Below are positions 1-8,541 of a stretch of 58,419 nucleotides of DNA, in pieces. A program made the position numbers and the translations under genes. The notes under the pieces were generated by a model, which saw only the letters and a program-made list of their open reading frames with translations, was not told where the DNA came from and ran no database searches. Each line of letters begins with the position of its first letter. The first letter of the stretch is position 1. Source of the stretch: Gammaproteobacteria bacterium (GTDB taxonomy: Bacteria; Pseudomonadota; Gammaproteobacteria; DRLM01); the NCBI GenBank assembly GCA_011375345.1, contig DRLM01000120.1, positions 1-58,419 on the forward strand. The letters run 5' to 3'.

Positions 1-256
<256 letters not shown>

Positions 257-376
257 ATAACACCCAAGTGGTTTGGGCTGTGAACTCTGATCCTTAATAC
301 GCCGATACAGCTTCCGAATTGTTGCTTTTGGGGCTTGAACCCTGGACGGGTTCATACCTTAAGAGCGCTGCAAGTT

Positions 377-494
377 TGCCTGGCGGCCATAGCGAGCGTG
401 AACCACCCGATCCCATTCCGAACTCGGAAGTGAAACCGCTCAGCGCCGATGATAGTGTGGGGGATCCCATGCGAAAGTAGGACACTGCCAGGCG
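377..494 (+). rRNA. rrf: 5S ribosomal RNA
   Basis: The gene begins TGCCTGGCGGCC and ends CACTGCCAGGC, so its two ends pair as the usual terminal helix. The internal ACCCGATCCCATTCCGAACT and GCGAAAGTAGG segments are the classic bacterial 5S loops. It lies downstream of 23S on the same strand and is followed at once by a strong terminator that closes the rRNA operon. Boundaries are accurate to about two bases. Confidence 0.97.
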
Positions 495-508
495 CCTAAC
501 CGGGAAAA

Positions 509-542
509 GCCCGAGACGGTCACCGTCTCGGGCTTTTTTTTT
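509..542 (+). terminator. rRNA operon intrinsic terminator
   Basis: A GC-rich hairpin with arms GCCCGAGACGGT and CACCGTCTCGGGC is followed by an uninterrupted run of nine T. It starts 15 bases after the 5S gene and is a textbook Rho-independent terminator for the operon. Confidence 0.95.
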
Positions 543-837
543 CGTGGCGCTATTCCCCGGGCTGTGGTGGTGAAGGAATGACATGGGGGTGGAAGCCGCC
601 CGCCGGCCCATCTGCGGACGAAAGCGGAGGCCGGTCGTTACTCAAGACTGTGCAACGGCTCCAGTGTGTCTCGTGAACCGCCGGATGCCGAACCGCATCT
701 CCGGCGGTGTGAGATGACGGCGGGTGGGAACCCGCCTCCTGCCCGATGCAGAGTCGTTGCGTTTGCTTTGCACTTGGCGGGCTCGGGGTGGGCCGTGGTA
801 GGATCACCCAAAGCTGTTTTTCCGCGGGGCTTTGGTC
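543..837. other. Intergenic region before usp
   Basis: This stretch of about 295 bases separates the rRNA terminator from the stress-protein gene. No convincing reading frame, tRNA or repeat is seen. The promoter of the usp-ampD operon presumably lies here, but no clear -35/-10 pair could be picked by eye. Confidence 0.5.
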
Positions 838-1290
838 ATGGCAAGGGCAGCGACACAGAATTACCGGCACCTCTTGGCAGCGGTGGATTTTTCGCCGGCC
901 GATGCAAAGGTGCTCGCGCGCGCCCAGAGCCTGACCCGGCTCTTCAAGGCGCGGATCAGCATCGCCCACATCGTGGAATATATTCCCCTGACGCTGGACA
1001 ACGATGCGCTGATCCCTCAATCCGTCGAGGTGGAGACCGCCCTGGTGGAGGTGGCCCGGAAGCGCTGTTCAACGCTGACACGGGACCGTGGCTGGGGCGA
1101 CGCGGCGTGCATTGTTGAATTGGGTTCACCGCGGCTGGAGCTTCCCCGTATCGCTCAGGAGAGGGATGTCGATCTCATCATTATCGGCAGTCACGGCCGC
1201 CATGGTTTGGCGCGTTTTCTGGGTTCGACCGCCAATGGTGTTTTGCACGGGGCCGGCTGCGACGTGTTGGCTGTCCGCACCGGCGATTAA
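838..1290 (+). CDS. Universal stress protein (UspA family)
   Basis: This is a 150-aa single-domain cytoplasmic protein of the UspA fold. The N-terminal strand YRHLLAAVDFS is the first beta strand with its conserved Asp, and the C-terminal DLIIIGSHGRHGLARFLGST followed by CDVLAVR matches the family's glycine-rich ATP-binding segment and last strand, although the spacing between the glycines is about one residue shorter than the usual G-2x-G-9x-G(S/T). ATP binding is inferred. The ATG at 838 is preferred over a TTG two codons upstream because a GGGG stretch lies about 8 bases before it. It is the first gene of a same-strand run with ampD. Members act as stress-resilience factors, but the specific trigger is unknown here. 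Confidence 0.88.
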   Translation: MARAATQNYRHLLAAVDFSPADAKVLARAQSLTRLFKARISIAHIVEYIPLTLDNDALIPQSVEVETALVEVARKRCSTLTRDRGWGDAACIVELGSPRLELPRIAQERDVDLIIIGSHGRHGLARFLGSTANGVLHGAGCDVLAVRTGD

Positions 1291-1318
1291 TTGTAACGAT
1301 CTGCCGGGGGTGAGGGTC

Positions 1319-1882
1319 ATGGCTGGTGGCGCATCCATAAACTGGCTTGAGGGGGTGGCTCCGTGCCCCTCTCCCAACTGCGATCCCCGTCCTCCCCGCA
1401 CGGAGGTGGATCTGCTTGTGATTCATGCCATCAGCCTGCCCCCGGAACAGTTCGGCGGGCCCTGGATCGAAGCCTTGTTTACCAACGCGCTGGATCATAG
1501 TGCCCACCCTTACTTCGCCGCTTTGCGTGGTGTGCGTGTTTCGGCCCACGTGCTCATCTGTCGTGACGGGGGGGTGCGCCAGTTTGTGCCGTTCCACATG
1601 CGCGCCTGGCATGCGGGCAAGTCCTGTTTTCAGGGTCGTGCCTCCTGCAACGATTTTTCCATTGGCATAGAGTTGGAAGGGTCTGATCAGCAGCCCTTCG
1701 ATGAGCGTCAATATCCGGCGCTGGCCGAAGTCACCCTTGCCATCATGCGTGCATATCCCCGCATCACCCCCACACGTATCGTGGGTCATGCGGATATTGC
1801 CCCTGGCCGCAAAAGTGACCCCGGCCCCTTTTTCGACTGGGCCCGCTACCGGGCCATGATCGTCGCTCGCAGTCATGGCTGA
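1319..1882 (+). CDS. ampD: 1,6-anhydro-N-acetylmuramyl-L-alanine amidase AmpD
   Basis: This cytoplasmic zinc amidase cleaves the peptide from anhydro-muropeptides during peptidoglycan recycling. Zinc ligands expected from E. coli AmpD are present: His36 (LLVIHAIS), His157 (IVGHADI) and Asp167 (KSDPGPFFDW); the substrate-site segment IGIELEGSD is also conserved. At 187 aa it matches the family length. The ATG at 1319 is chosen because it has a GGGGTGAGG stretch just upstream and aligns with the AmpD N terminus; the frame stays open far upstream, but that part overlaps usp and looks non-coding. The last 8 bases overlap the next gene, which suggests translational coupling. In many gammaproteobacteria AmpD also limits beta-lactamase induction, but no ampC/ampR is seen nearby. 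Confidence 0.95.
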   Translation: MAGGASINWLEGVAPCPSPNCDPRPPRTEVDLLVIHAISLPPEQFGGPWIEALFTNALDHSAHPYFAALRGVRVSAHVLICRDGGVRQFVPFHMRAWHAGKSCFQGRASCNDFSIGIELEGSDQQPFDERQYPALAEVTLAIMRAYPRITPTRIVGHADIAPGRKSDPGPFFDWARYRAMIVARSHG

Positions 1883-2483
1883 GCAGCGCTACATCGATGT
1901 CCTGCGCCACGGCGAGCCGGAGGGGGGGCGCTGCATACGTGGCCAGCGCGACGATCGTCTGAGCGCCGCCGGCTGGGCCCAGATGCGGGCCGCCGTGGCC
2001 CACGGGCGACTGTGGCAGCGAGTGGTCAGCTCGCCTTTGCACCGCTGTGCCGATTTTGCCAGTGCCTACGCCAAGGCGCACCAACTGCCCCTTTGTATTG
2101 AACCTCGGCTGAAGGAGATTGGATTCGGTCCATGGGAAGGGCACAAGCCGGCTAAGCTGCAGCGTGACGATCCGGAGCGCTACACGCGTTTTCGCCGCGA
2201 TCCCGTCGCCCACCTGCCGCCCGGTGCCGAACCGGTCACGGCCTTTGCCGCCCGCGTGGGGGCGGCCTGGGATGAGTTGTTGCTGCAGTCCGACGCGCGG
2301 GCGGTGTTGGTGGTGGCCCATGCCGGAGTCATTCGCGCCCTGCTGAACCATGTTCTGGGCGCGCCCGCCCACTGCTTGTTTCGCTCGCAGGTGGGCTATG
2401 CTTGTTTTACCCGCTTTGTTGTGGACAGCGGCGGCTTGGTCCGGCTGGTGTGCCACAACGTAGCCCGTTTGCCGGAAACGTGA
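1875..2483 (+). CDS. Histidine phosphatase family protein (phosphoglycerate mutase-like)
   Basis: This 202-aa protein has the phospho-acceptor motif LRHGEP (Arg11-His12) at the N terminus, a second conserved Arg in SSPLHRC, the acid EIGFGPWEG segment and the C-terminal catalytic His in [10 protein letters not shown]. These are the four catalytic elements of the histidine phosphatase superfamily. The short form with FGPWEG resembles alpha-ribazole phosphatase (CobC), but no cobalamin genes are nearby, so the substrate is left open. It overlaps the end of ampD by 8 bases (ATGGCTGA) and is followed by a kinase, so it is probably translated as part of the same operon. Confidence 0.88.
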   Translation: MAEQRYIDVLRHGEPEGGRCIRGQRDDRLSAAGWAQMRAAVAHGRLWQRVVSSPLHRCADFASAYAKAHQLPLCIEPRLKEIGFGPWEGHKPAKLQRDDPERYTRFRRDPVAHLPPGAEPVTAFAARVGAAWDELLLQSDARAVLVVAHAGVIRALLNHVLGAPAHCLFRSQVGYACFTRFVVDSGGLVRLVCHNVARLPET

Positions 2484-2497
2484 GCACACCACCTTCC

Positions 2498-3415
2498 ATG
2501 CGCATTGGCATCGATCTGGGCGGCACAAAAATAGAAGGCATTGCCCTCGGCGAGGGTGGCACACTACTCTGCCGGCGGCGCCTTGCCACCCCTGCCGGTG
2601 ATTATCCCGCGACGGTGCGGGCCATGGCCGGCCTGGTTCACGCCATTGAAAGCGCGACGGGCCGCCGCGGCACCGTGGGGGTGGGCGCGCCGGGTGCGCT
2701 GTCGCCGGTTACGGGGAAGATAAGAAACGCTAACTCTACCTGCCTTATCGGCCAGGCCCTGGACCGTGATCTGAGCGCCGCCTTGCAGCGCCCGGTGCGC
2801 CTGGCCAATGATGCCAACTGCTTCGCCCTGTCCGAGGCCGTGGACGGTGCGGCTGCCGGCGCGGCGGTGGTGTTTGGCGTCATTCTGGGCACGGGCACCG
2901 GTGGCGGGCTGGTGGTGGACGGGCGGGTGCTCACCGGCCGCAACGCCATTGCCGGGGAGTGGGGTCACAATCCCCTGCCCTGGCCCACTGCCGATGAGCA
3001 GCCCGGTCCGCCCTGTTATTGCGGCAAGCGGGGCTGTATCGAGACTTTCCTGTCTGGTCCGGGTTTGGAACGCGACTTCGCCGCGACCACCGCCGCCACC
3101 CTGGCGGCCGCCGATATCGCCCGTCGGGCCGGTGCCGGTGATGAACAGTGTGAAGCGGTTTTGCAACGCTACGAACAGCGCCTGGCCCGCGCCCTTGCCA
3201 CTGTGATCAACGTTCTTGATCCGGATGTCATCGTGTTGGGGGGCGGTTTGTCCAATGTGGAGCGCCTGTATCAGCGGGTGCCGCGCCTGTGGGGACGGTG
3301 GGTGTTTTCCGATCATGTGGCCACGCCGCTGGTGCCGCCCCTGCACGGGGATTCCAGCGGCGTGAGGGGGGCGGCCTGGTTGTGGCCGCAGGATGAGCGT
3401 GCCGGCCACGGCTGA
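2498..3415 (+). CDS. ROK family sugar kinase (fructokinase/N-acetylhexosamine kinase-like)
   Basis: This protein of about 305 aa phosphorylates a hexose with ATP. It opens with the phosphate-binding [11 protein letters not shown], has the [12 protein letters not shown] adenosine-loop motif in the middle and carries the ROK zinc signature [15 protein letters not shown], so it is a kinase-type ROK protein without a DNA-binding domain. Length and N terminus resemble E. coli Mak (fructokinase); the exact sugar is not decidable. A GTG at 2480 is in frame, overlaps the previous stop as GTGA and has GGAAA close by, so an 6-codon longer form is possible. Next to ampD, an amino-sugar role in wall recycling is an attractive inference only. 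Confidence 0.9.
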   Translation: MRIGIDLGGTKIEGIALGEGGTLLCRRRLATPAGDYPATVRAMAGLVHAIESATGRRGTVGVGAPGALSPVTGKIRNANSTCLIGQALDRDLSAALQRPVRLANDANCFALSEAVDGAAAGAAVVFGVILGTGTGGGLVVDGRVLTGRNAIAGEWGHNPLPWPTADEQPGPPCYCGKRGCIETFLSGPGLERDFAATTAATLAAADIARRAGAGDEQCEAVLQRYEQRLARALATVINVLDPDVIVLGGGLSNVERLYQRVPRLWGRWVFSDHVATPLVPPLHGDSSGVRGAAWLWPQDERAGHG

Positions 3416-3815
3416 GCCGACAACCGGGCGGTGGGTCCGGCGCCGCCTGCGTTGGTTTCCCCTGTGGCGGGCCGTGGGCTGGGGCCTGGTGGCCGTGGTG
3501 GTGTACGCCTCGCTGATGCCGGCGCCGCCGCTGCCCGGCTTCAGCGCCGCGGACAAAGTGGCTCACGTGGCCGGCTACGCCGGCTTGATGCTGTGGTTTG
3601 TCCAGCTCTACCAGCGGCCGGCGTACGGGCGAGTGGCGCTGGCTCTTGTCACTCTGGGCGTGGGGCTGGAAGTTGCCCAGGGGCTGACGGGTTACCGCAG
3701 TTTCGATTACTGGGACATGGCGGCCAACGGCCTGGGTGTGGTGGTGGCCTGGGGGCTGGGGCTGACGCCGGTTGCGATGGTGCTGCAAACTCTGGAGCGG
3801 AAAATGACGGCTTGA
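3393..3815 (+). CDS. VanZ-like family membrane protein
   Basis: This 140-aa protein has three to four hydrophobic segments ([55 protein letters not shown]) and the family-like features [13 protein letters not shown] and [25 protein letters not shown], which place it with VanZ/teicoplanin-resistance-like proteins. Function is unknown for most members. It overlaps the ROK gene by 23 bases, which points to co-transcription. It closes the plus-strand operon; an inverted repeat follows at 3870-3945. Confidence 0.85.
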   Translation: MSVPATAEPTTGRWVRRRLRWFPLWRAVGWGLVAVVVYASLMPAPPLPGFSAADKVAHVAGYAGLMLWFVQLYQRPAYGRVALALVTLGVGLEVAQGLTGYRSFDYWDMAANGLGVVVAWGLGLTPVAMVLQTLERKMTA

Positions 3816-3869
3816 ACGGGGTCTTGGCCCGCATTCCTCAGCAGATGGACAGGCCCTTGCTTGTTCTTT

Positions 3870-3945
3870 GGATACACAGGGGATTTTCTTCCATCGGAAA
3901 TGGGCAATGTGTATTCCGCTCTGTCAGAACATCCCCTGTGAATCC
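3870..3945. repeat. 76-bp element bounded by 15-bp inverted repeats
   Basis: The left arm GGATACACAGGGGAT (3870-3884) is the reverse complement, with one mismatch, of the right arm ATCCCCTGTGAATCC (3931-3945). A smaller TTCC-atc-GGAA hairpin lies inside. It sits between the convergent VanZ-like and methyltransferase genes. It could act as a bidirectional transcription barrier or be a small non-autonomous mobile element; there is no T-run and no clear target duplication. Confidence 0.6.
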
Positions 3946-3989
3946 ACCGTCTTTCGCGATTGCCCCGCTTCCTGGTTGAGCAACCCGGG

Positions 3990-4823
3990 CTAGGCTTCCG
4001 CAACAATGTAAGCGATCCACGCCTCCTGGGTCTCCACCTCGGTGACTTCTAAATAGTTGCCGCTGCCGACCAAGTATTCCTCGTCGTTTTCGTCTTCTTC
4101 GAATTCTTCCCAATAAATGCGCACTTTGCTGAAGCCCGCTTCGTGCAACAGTTCCCGGATTTCGGGCAATGACCACAGGCGCCAATAATAAGAAAAGGCA
4201 CGTTTCAGCTTGGATCCATCGGGAAAACCGAAATGGATGTAGCATTGCATTTCGTTGGTGATGGGATTGTACGTGGCCTGGTCCCAGGTGTAGGTAAAGT
4301 CCTCGCCTTCTATTTCCCGCTCTTCCGCCACGGCGTTGGGCGTTTCGAGACCGCCCAGCAGGTCGAGAAAGAACAAACCGTTGTCCTTCAGGCCGGCGCG
4401 TACGGTTTCGAAATAGTGCCGCAGTGCGCCGCGCCTGGTGAAGATCATATAGCTGAAATTCATAGCACAGGTGACGTCCGCCTTGGGGGCGTCGGCGGTG
4501 AGGACGTTGGCATTGATGAGCTTGATACGGCGGGCCACGTCTTTGCCGGCCGGGCGGACGTTGTGTTTCAAACCCCACTCCAGGGTTTCTGCGCACAAGT
4601 CCACGCCGATGGCCTGGCGCTTGGGATGGGACTTGGCCCACTGGGCGCACACCAGCGCTGTGCCGCAAAAGTCTTCGCGCAGGATCAATGGCCGTTTCCC
4701 GCGCAGCTCGCGGTAACGGGCGTCGAAGAAATCCAATTCGAACTCCGGTGATTGAACGGAAAGTTGATAGAGTTCGTGGCGGTCGGCCTTTTGGGCCATG
4801 GTGGGTGTGCTGCGTTTTGTCAT
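3990..4823 (-). CDS. Class I SAM-dependent methyltransferase, substrate unknown
   Basis: This 277-aa soluble protein carries SAM-binding features: LREDFCGTALVCAQWA at motif I, IGVDLCAETLEWG at the acidic loop, KLINANVL at motif II and CAMNFSYMIFTRRGALRHYFETVRAGLKDNGLFFLDLLGG at motifs III-IV. An unusually acidic patch, WEEFEEDENDEEYL, lies near residue 245. The family is widespread and uncharacterised, so no substrate is proposed. The ATG at 4823 is in a plausible position; a second ATG eight codons later (MAQKAD) is an alternative start. It lies downstream of birA-coaX on the same strand and may be part of that operon. Confidence 0.85.
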   Translation of the reverse strand: MTKRSTPTMAQKADRHELYQLSVQSPEFELDFFDARYRELRGKRPLILREDFCGTALVCAQWAKSHPKRQAIGVDLCAETLEWGLKHNVRPAGKDVARRIKLINANVLTADAPKADVTCAMNFSYMIFTRRGALRHYFETVRAGLKDNGLFFLDLLGGLETPNAVAEEREIEGEDFTYTWDQATYNPITNEMQCYIHFGFPDGSKLKRAFSYYWRLWSLPEIRELLHEAGFSKVRIYWEEFEEDENDEEYLVGSGNYLEVTEVETQEAWIAYIVAEA

Positions 4824-4897
4824 GGGCCTGTTGCAAAGTCCTTGTGGTGGGAAGGCGCTAGATTAGCGGCGCGGACCCACCCTGGCAACCGGTGGGT

Positions 4898-5071
4898 TTA
4901 TTCGCTGTCTTCGCTTGCTGTGGTGGACCGCTCTTTCAATAGGCGCAGTGGTTTGCCATATGTCGCGGCGTTGTCCGCTGTTGCTGTGGCGGGTCTTGTC
5001 TTATGGCCATAGTGCTGCCAGGCGAAGACCGCCACATTGGCCAACAGCAGGGCAAAGAATATCAGTCGCAC
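4898..5071 (-). CDS. Small membrane-anchored protein downstream of coaX (57 aa)
   Basis: This short gene has a GTG start that overlaps the end of coaX by 10 bases and an excellent Shine-Dalgarno (GGGAG, 7-8 bases upstream). The protein starts VRLIFFALLLANVAVFAWQHYG, a signal-anchor-like segment, followed by a short polar tail ending in TASEDSE. In several proteobacteria a gene after coaX encodes a similar N-terminal anchor followed by a SPOR domain; that comparison is from memory. Here the frame stops at 57 residues and only 74 bases remain before the methyltransferase, so the SPOR domain is absent. It may be a genuine small protein or a remnant. Function unknown. Confidence 0.6.
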   Translation of the reverse strand: MRLIFFALLLANVAVFAWQHYGHKTRPATATADNAATYGKPLRLLKERSTTASEDSE

Positions 5072-5823
5072 GGGCTTTCTCCCAATATCGCCAGGCCTTC
5101 GAGCACGAGATGCGGGCGGTGCTCAAAGCCTGGGGTGAGCAAAGGATGCAGGCTCGCCGCGTCGCCGCCGGAAATCAAGCGGGCCATGTTTGGCCCCAGT
5201 TGGGTGGCCAGATTCTGAGCGATCCTGTCAATTAGTGCCACAGCGCTGTAGAGTGTGCCGCCCTGTACCGCGGCCTGGGTGCTGCGGGCCAGTAAAGTGC
5301 CCTGTTTGACGGTTTGGCCTTGCGCGCGCGCACTGATGTCGGCGGTCTTTTCCAGCAAGCTGCTGCGCATCAGCTGCACACCCGGCACGATCAGGCCGCC
5401 CAGGTGGTGGCCGTTTTCGTCCATGGCATCAATGGTAATGGCCGTTCCGGCGTTCACAATGCACGCGGCCTGCTGGTATCGTCGTCGTGTTGCCACCAGC
5501 GCTGCCCAACGGTCCACGCCCAGCTTGCCGGGTTCCTCGTAGGCGTTGGTCACGCCGCCCGCCCGGGCCTGGGCCTGGATAAAATGCGGTGTGATGTTCC
5601 AGTGAGATTGCATCCATGCGGTCAGCGCTGCGGCGATGGTTTCGCCGGCGACGTTGGCGGTGATGATGTTCCGGGGGGGAGGCATACGGCCCCAGGCGGC
5701 TTCGGCGCCCGCCGGGATGTTGGCGGCGTCCGGCCGGGTAAACGCTCCGCAGTGATCTAGCGCACCGTTTTTCCAGATGCCCCATTTGATACGGCTGTTG
5801 CCGATGTCCACCAGCAGCTTCAA
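5062..5823 (-). CDS. coaX: Type III pantothenate kinase
   Basis: CoaX phosphorylates pantothenate, the first step of coenzyme A synthesis, and unlike CoaA is not feedback-inhibited by CoA. The 253-aa protein begins LLVDIGNSRIKWG (phosphate-binding loop of the acetate/sugar kinase fold), then has GKLGVDRWAALVATR, CIVNAGTAITIDAMD and GGLIVPGVQLM, all characteristic of CoaX. The start is TTG at 5823 (KLLVDIG next), supported by AAGGA seven bases upstream. It follows birA after nine bases, the common Bpl-CoaX pairing, and overlaps a small membrane-protein gene at its 3' end. Confidence 0.95.
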   Translation of the reverse strand: MKLLVDIGNSRIKWGIWKNGALDHCGAFTRPDAANIPAGAEAAWGRMPPPRNIITANVAGETIAAALTAWMQSHWNITPHFIQAQARAGGVTNAYEEPGKLGVDRWAALVATRRRYQQAACIVNAGTAITIDAMDENGHHLGGLIVPGVQLMRSSLLEKTADISARAQGQTVKQGTLLARSTQAAVQGGTLYSAVALIDRIAQNLATQLGPNMARLISGGDAASLHPLLTPGFEHRPHLVLEGLAILGESPCD

Positions 5824-5832
5824 GGGCGGTCC

Positions 5833-6813
5833 TTAAGTTTCGCCAGGGTACAGGCGTGCGCTGACATCGCCGCTTTGATAGGCGGTGATGCGGCGGTCGC
5901 GTTCAATCAACAAGGCACCGTGATCGTCGACGCCGCGTGCAACGCCGGTTACCTTCTCGCGCAAGCCTTGCAGCCTCACGGTCCGGCCCGCCAGGGCGTC
6001 GAGTTCACGCCATGTGGGCAAGCAGGCCTGCAAGCCCTGTTGGCCATAGCGTTCCGCCGACAGCAGCAGCTCACCCAGCAGCGCGCCCGCCAGGGCGTTG
6101 CGCCCGGGTGGTGATGGGGTGGCGCTTTGCACATCGGCCCAGGCCTGGTCGATCTCCACGTGCCGGGGCATGTGCACGTTCAAGCCGACACCGATCACCA
6201 CGGCCTGGGCACCGTGGGACTCGCCGCTGGTTTCCAGCAATACGCCGGCCAGTTTGCGGCCCTGCCAAAGGACATCGTTGGGCCATTTCAGACCGATGTC
6301 GGTGATCCCCATTTGCGCCAGGCTTTTTGCCACCGCCACACCGGCGGCCAGGCTCATCCCGCTTAGTGCGGGCGGCTCCAATTCGAAACGCCAAAGCAGG
6401 GAAAGATAAATGTTGGCGCCCAGGGGGGAAGCCCAGTGCCGGCCGCGGCGGCCCCGGCCCTGTTGTTGGTGTTCTGCCAAACAGGCGTGCCCGCCCGGCC
6501 GGCCCGCGCGGGCGGCGTCAAGAAGATGGCTGTTGGTGGAGCGCAGGCTGTGGTGGATTTCCAGCTCGCTGAGCAATGGCGCGGCGCCCTGGGGGAGGGC
6601 CTGGCGTATGGCCTGTTCGTCCAGCAGTTCCACGGGCCGGGCCAGATGATAGCCTTTGCCGGCCACGGCATGGATGGTGACCCCCATAGCTCTCAACACG
6701 CGGATGGCTTTCCACACGGCGGTGCGGCTGACGCCCAATTGCCGGCTCAGATCCTCACCGGAGTGGAGGTGCCCGTTGCTGAGGATGCGCAAGGTGCGGT
6801 GGTGCAATGACAT
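5833..6813 (-). CDS. birA: Biotin--[acetyl-CoA-carboxylase] ligase / biotin repressor BirA
   Basis: BirA activates biotin with ATP and attaches it to the biotin carboxyl carrier protein. The 326-aa protein has an N-terminal winged helix (SGEDLSRQLGVSRTAVWKAIRVLRAMG, residues about 17-43), so it may also repress biotin genes, then the catalytic core with GRGRRGRHWASP, LKWPNDVLWQGRKLAGVLLE and a C-terminal SH3-like domain. The ATG at 6813 gives MSLHHRTLRIL and matches the family length; the frame extends upstream without similarity. Its target AccB is encoded at 16567-17019. It is the first gene of the birA-coaX run; no strong Shine-Dalgarno is seen. Confidence 0.95.
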   Translation of the reverse strand: MSLHHRTLRILSNGHLHSGEDLSRQLGVSRTAVWKAIRVLRAMGVTIHAVAGKGYHLARPVELLDEQAIRQALPQGAAPLLSELEIHHSLRSTNSHLLDAARAGRPGGHACLAEHQQQGRGRRGRHWASPLGANIYLSLLWRFELEPPALSGMSLAAGVAVAKSLAQMGITDIGLKWPNDVLWQGRKLAGVLLETSGESHGAQAVVIGVGLNVHMPRHVEIDQAWADVQSATPSPPGRNALAGALLGELLLSAERYGQQGLQACLPTWRELDALAGRTVRLQGLREKVTGVARGVDDHGALLIERDRRITAYQSGDVSARLYPGET

Positions 6814-6936
6814 AGGGCGGATTTTAGCCCAAGCCGCCGAGGGTATCCGCCCCTGCCCGGGGGGCGTCTGGCACAGACCCCTACCCCTGGTGAGAGCGGC
6901 GCCTCGCCGCGATAATATCAACCTGACAATCCTAGC

Positions 6937-8433
6937 TCAGGAATATAACCCAGCGGCGCGTGAGCCCGGTCGCGCTTTGTTGCCTTTGGCTTTGAAAGGT
7001 TTGCCGGCCTTGCTGCTGCGGCTTGTTTTTTTGTGCGGGCGCGACGCGCTGGGGCGTTTTGTCAACGGTGGGCCTGCGGCCGCCTTGTCCCGCCGGGGCG
7101 TGGCTCGCTCGGGGACATTCAAGGGGCGTTCCCGCTGGTGCAAATAGGCCAGTGCCGCAGCAATGTCGTTCAGGCTGACTTGGTGTTCCCGCTGGTATTC
7201 TTCGATCACGTCCTGAAAAAATCCCAATTCCTGGGCCTTGAGGGTGTCGTTGATCAGCTGTTTGAATTGGGCGATGCGGCGGTCCGCCACGTCCTGCCGG
7301 GTGGGCAGTTGCATGGGGTTGATGGGCTGGCGGGTGGCGCGTTCGATGGCACGCAGCATGCGTTTTTCCCGCGGCGCGACGAATAATATGGCCTTGCCCT
7401 GGCGACCGGCGCGGCCGGTGCGGCCGATGCGGTGCACATAGGCCTCGGTGTCGTAGGGGATGTCGTAGTTGACCACGTGGCTGATGCGGTCCACGTCCAG
7501 GCCGCGGGCGGCTACGTCGGTGGCCACGACAATGTCCAGGGATTTTTTTTTCAGCCGCGCCACGGTTTTTTCCCGCAGCGCCTGGTTTATATCACCATTG
7601 AGCGGTGCGCTGGCGTAGCCGCGGGCCTCCAGTTTTTCTGACAGTTCCACCGTGGCGTTTTTGGTGCGCACGAAGACAATCATGGCATCGAAGTCTTCCG
7701 CCTCCAGAATGCGGGTGAGGGCATCCAACTTGTGGAGGTCGGTGACTTGCCAGCAATGCTGGCTGATGGTGTCTACGGTGGCGGTTTTGGTTTTGATTTT
7801 CACCTCCGCCGGCTTGTTCAGGTGACGCTGGGCGATTTTGTGCACGGCGCCGGGCAAGGTGGCGGAAAACAGCGCCACTTGGCGCGTCTGGGGCGTTTGT
7901 TCCAGAATCCACTCCACGTCTTCGAGAAAGCCCATTTTGAGCATTTCATCGGCTTCATCCAGCACCAGGCTCTGAAGCTGGCCCAAGTTCAGGGTCTTGC
8001 GGCGCAAATGATCCATCACCCGGCCGGGTGTGCCCACCACCACGTGCACGCCGCGGCGCAGCGATCGCAACTGGTCGGCCATGCCCTGGCCGCCGTAGAG
8101 GGGCAGCACCTGGAAACCCTTGAGATGGCGGGCGTAGGCCTGGAAGGTCTCCGACACTTGAATGGCCAGCTCCCGCGTAGGCGTGAGCACCAGCACCTGC
8201 GGTTGTTTGAGGCCGATATCCACCTTGCTGAGCAGGGGCAGGGCGAAGGCGGCGGTTTTGCCGGTGCCGGTCTGGGCCTGTCCCACCAGATCTTTGCCCG
8301 CCAGCAGCAAAGGAATGCTGGCGGCCTGGATGGGCGAGGGGGATTCGTAGCCGGCATCGGCAACAGCTCTGAGAATCAAAGGGTTAAGACCCAGTTCCGC
8401 GAAGGCGCCGGGGGAAGGGGTGGGACCTGACAT
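6937..8433 (-). CDS. DEAD-box ATP-dependent RNA helicase (DeaD/CsdA-like)
   Basis: This 498-aa helicase unwinds structured RNA in ribosome assembly or RNA decay. Motifs are complete: Q-motif GYESPSPIQAASIP, motif I AQTGTGKT, PTRELA, TPGR, DEAD, SAT, and HRIGRTGRAGR. The region after the helicase core (REKRMLRAIERAT...PTRQDVADRRIAQF...DIAAALAYLHQRERPL) resembles that of DeaD. The C-terminal RNA-recognition (DbpA-type) domain of E. coli DeaD is missing and replaced by a Lys/Arg/Ser-rich tail of about 65 residues. It stands alone with a GC-rich leader; cold-shock regulation would be typical but is not visible in the sequence. Confidence 0.93.
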   Translation of the reverse strand: MSGPTPSPGAFAELGLNPLILRAVADAGYESPSPIQAASIPLLLAGKDLVGQAQTGTGKTAAFALPLLSKVDIGLKQPQVLVLTPTRELAIQVSETFQAYARHLKGFQVLPLYGGQGMADQLRSLRRGVHVVVGTPGRVMDHLRRKTLNLGQLQSLVLDEADEMLKMGFLEDVEWILEQTPQTRQVALFSATLPGAVHKIAQRHLNKPAEVKIKTKTATVDTISQHCWQVTDLHKLDALTRILEAEDFDAMIVFVRTKNATVELSEKLEARGYASAPLNGDINQALREKTVARLKKKSLDIVVATDVAARGLDVDRISHVVNYDIPYDTEAYVHRIGRTGRAGRQGKAILFVAPREKRMLRAIERATRQPINPMQLPTRQDVADRRIAQFKQLINDTLKAQELGFFQDVIEEYQREHQVSLNDIAAALAYLHQRERPLNVPERATPRRDKAAAGPPLTKRPSASRPHKKTSRSSKAGKPFKAKGNKARPGSRAAGLYS

Positions 8434-8541
8434 GAATAAAAAACCTCTGTGGGATGTGTCGGCTCGACGCCGACCAAGGGGGAGCTGTGAGCGAGAAAGC
8501 AGTGAATTATACGCGAAAACGCTGGCTGGATGGGGTCGGGT

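Noticed and set aside
4876-4896. CCCACC/GGTGGG hairpin after the small membrane-protein gene
   Set aside because: Six-base stem with no T-run on either strand; not a convincing terminator.
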